From positions 1-6,804 of the forward strand of contig CAYQBK010000019.1 in NCBI GenBank assembly GCA_964415715.1: a DNA stretch of 6,804 bases, read 5' to 3'. A program made the translations under genes and the position numbers. This document shows, piece by piece, positions 6,086 through 6,804 of the stretch (the stretch's first letter is position 1; each line of letters opens with the position of its first letter). The stretch is from DALYDK01 sp964415715. GTDB lineage: Bacteria; Patescibacteriota; Saccharimonadia; Saccharimonadales; CAIOMD01. The notes beneath the pieces are model-generated. The model was not told where the DNA came from and ran no database searches. It was given only the letters and a program-made list of their open reading frames with translations.

Positions 6086-6709
6086 ATTGTTATTGATCGT
6101 CTTGCTTCAAGTCCAGTCGTTATAAATATTATTGGCATGCCAGGTGGTGGTTAAGGTTTTGTATGCAAGTTTGCTGAAAAACTATATAGAGCACATGTGC
6201 TTAGTATGAGTGGTATCATTGAAGATTTTGCAAAGGTAGAAAAACTTCCACTAAACAATCGTGAAGACTATGCCAATGCAAGTAAGATAATGAACGGAAA
6301 AAGTCCTGATATATTTATTGAAACAATCGAAAAAACTAGCCAATCAACAACATCCGGATTATTAGTAGTTGACGGATTAAGAGCACCTAAAAGGGTAATA
6401 GCATTACAAAAATCTATCGGAATGAAGGTTCTTGCTATTGAAGTCGACCCAAACACACGATACGAACGAAGAAGTCATAACCCCAGAGAACGTGATAAAA
6501 ATATAGAATCATTTGAAGATTTCCTAAAAGAAGACGGAATAGATGATCCAGGAAATGAAGAAATTGATAGAATAAACGTAGGTTATGTAATGCGAATGGC
6601 AGGAGTAGTAACCATTGAAAATAATGGAAGCAAAGCTGAATTTAGACAAAAATTACACCATTACTTCAGTGTAGAGCAGGGCTTCAAGCCCGTCAATGCT
6701 GGTTGTTAG
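6086..6709 (+). pseudogene. P-loop NMP-kinase/CoaE-like protein, stop codon in the Walker A motif
   Basis: One continuous frame reads PVVINIIGMPGGG, a TAA stop at 6152-6154, then GFVCKFAEKL and onward to a TAG ending at 6709. The stop sits exactly where the Walker A lysine is expected (GMPGxGK-G), one base from AAA. The intact part continues with SMSGIIEDF, LLVVDGLRAPKRVIALQK (like the IRTPGE segment of relatives), AIEVDPNTRYERRSH, SFEDFLKED and a C-terminal VVTIENNGSKAEFRQKL. These are landmarks of the P-loop kinase group related to dephospho-CoA kinase and archaeal-type NMP kinases that phosphorylate small metabolites. No ATG precedes the P-loop; an ATT at 6086 aligns with the promoter. Restarts at ATG 6137 (followed after 5 codons by the TAA) or GTG 6197 would not give an ATP-binding loop; the 170-residue product from 6197 would lack it. 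The frame is otherwise preserved, so the lesion is recent or a sequence error. Confidence 0.75.
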
Positions 6710-6742
6710 CACCATAATAACTTGCCGATAATGTTTAATTTT

Positions 6743-6748
6743 GATAAT
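6743..6748 (+). promoter_or_regulatory. Possible -10 box of the tRNA-Thr gene
   Basis: GATAAT stands 19 nt before the mature tRNA 5' end, with a weak TTGCCG (6722-6727) 15 nt upstream. This spacing would suit a short 5' precursor leader. It is one of several AT-rich candidates here, so the call is tentative. Confidence 0.25.
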
Positions 6749-6767
6749 ATTTAGTTTGTTACTTTAT

Positions 6768-6804
6768 GCCGACATAGCTCAGTGGCCAGAGCGGCTGTTT
6801 TGTA
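6768..6804 (+). tRNA. tRNA-Thr (anticodon UGU), 5' part
   Basis: The last 37 bases fit tRNA positions 1-37. The acceptor 5' strand is GCCGACA (6768-6774), followed by TA at positions 8-9. The D-stem GCTC (6777-6780) pairs with GAGC (6789-6792) around an AGTGGCCA loop containing the invariant GG. G26 is at 6793, and the anticodon-stem 5' strand is GCTGT (6794-6798). The loop begins TT, then the anticodon TGT (6801-6803) and A37. UGU reads ACA and ACN threonine codons. The T-arm and acceptor 3' strand lie beyond the window. Confidence 0.9.

Noticed and set aside
6679..6691. GGGC-TTCAA-GCCC hairpin near the end of the NMP-kinase-like gene
   Set aside because: A 4-bp stem within the coding frame and no T-run; too weak for a terminator call.

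Overview
The window is AT-rich, densely packed bacterial chromosome with every recognisable gene on the + strand. It carries information-processing housekeeping genes: ribosomal proteins, rRNA-modification enzymes, a tRNA synthetase, a clamp-loader subunit and a tRNA. The ribosomal cluster (end of a probable rplQ, then rplM-rpsI), the compact proteins, the archaeal-style NMP-kinase-like protein and start codons placed directly behind TATAAT boxes suggest a small-genome member of the Patescibacteria/CPR, perhaps Saccharibacteria. That placement is inference from protein character, not from a search. The standard code fits: Trp is TGG, no TGA lies in frame in the genes, and all ten stops are TAA or TAG.

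Layout. Positions 1-968 are the distal end of a ribosomal-protein operon: the tail of a probable L17, then L13 with a strong Shine-Dalgarno, then S9. A hairpin plus T-run at 989-1019 ends it. The loop of that hairpin contains an extended -10 promoter (TGTTATAAT) for the next gene, a NOL1/NOP2/Sun-type RNA m5C methyltransferase (1022-1981). trpS (2025-3053) follows behind its own TATAAT, and a Nudix hydrolase starts 3 nt after trpS but is broken by a frameshift near 3322-3341. An RluA-family pseudouridine synthase (3674-4546) overlaps holB (DNA polymerase III delta', 4524-5369). A membrane-anchored TPR protein (5381-6031) has a -10 box overlapping the holB stop. Next is a P-loop NMP-kinase-like gene whose Walker A lysine codon is TAA and which lacks a normal start (about 6086-6709). 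The window ends inside a tRNA-Thr(UGU) gene (6768 onward).

The genes mostly serve translation: ribosome assembly (L17, L13, S9), rRNA modification (m5C methyltransferase, pseudouridine synthase) and tRNA charging (TrpS, tRNA-Thr). HolB serves replication. I see no mobile element, CRISPR array, defence system or clearly new multi-gene system. The most interesting signals are the recurring promoter-abutting-start architecture, which implies leaderless or nearly leaderless mRNAs; the promoter nested in a terminator loop; the two damaged genes; and a substitution in the usually invariant HRLD motif of the pseudouridine synthase.
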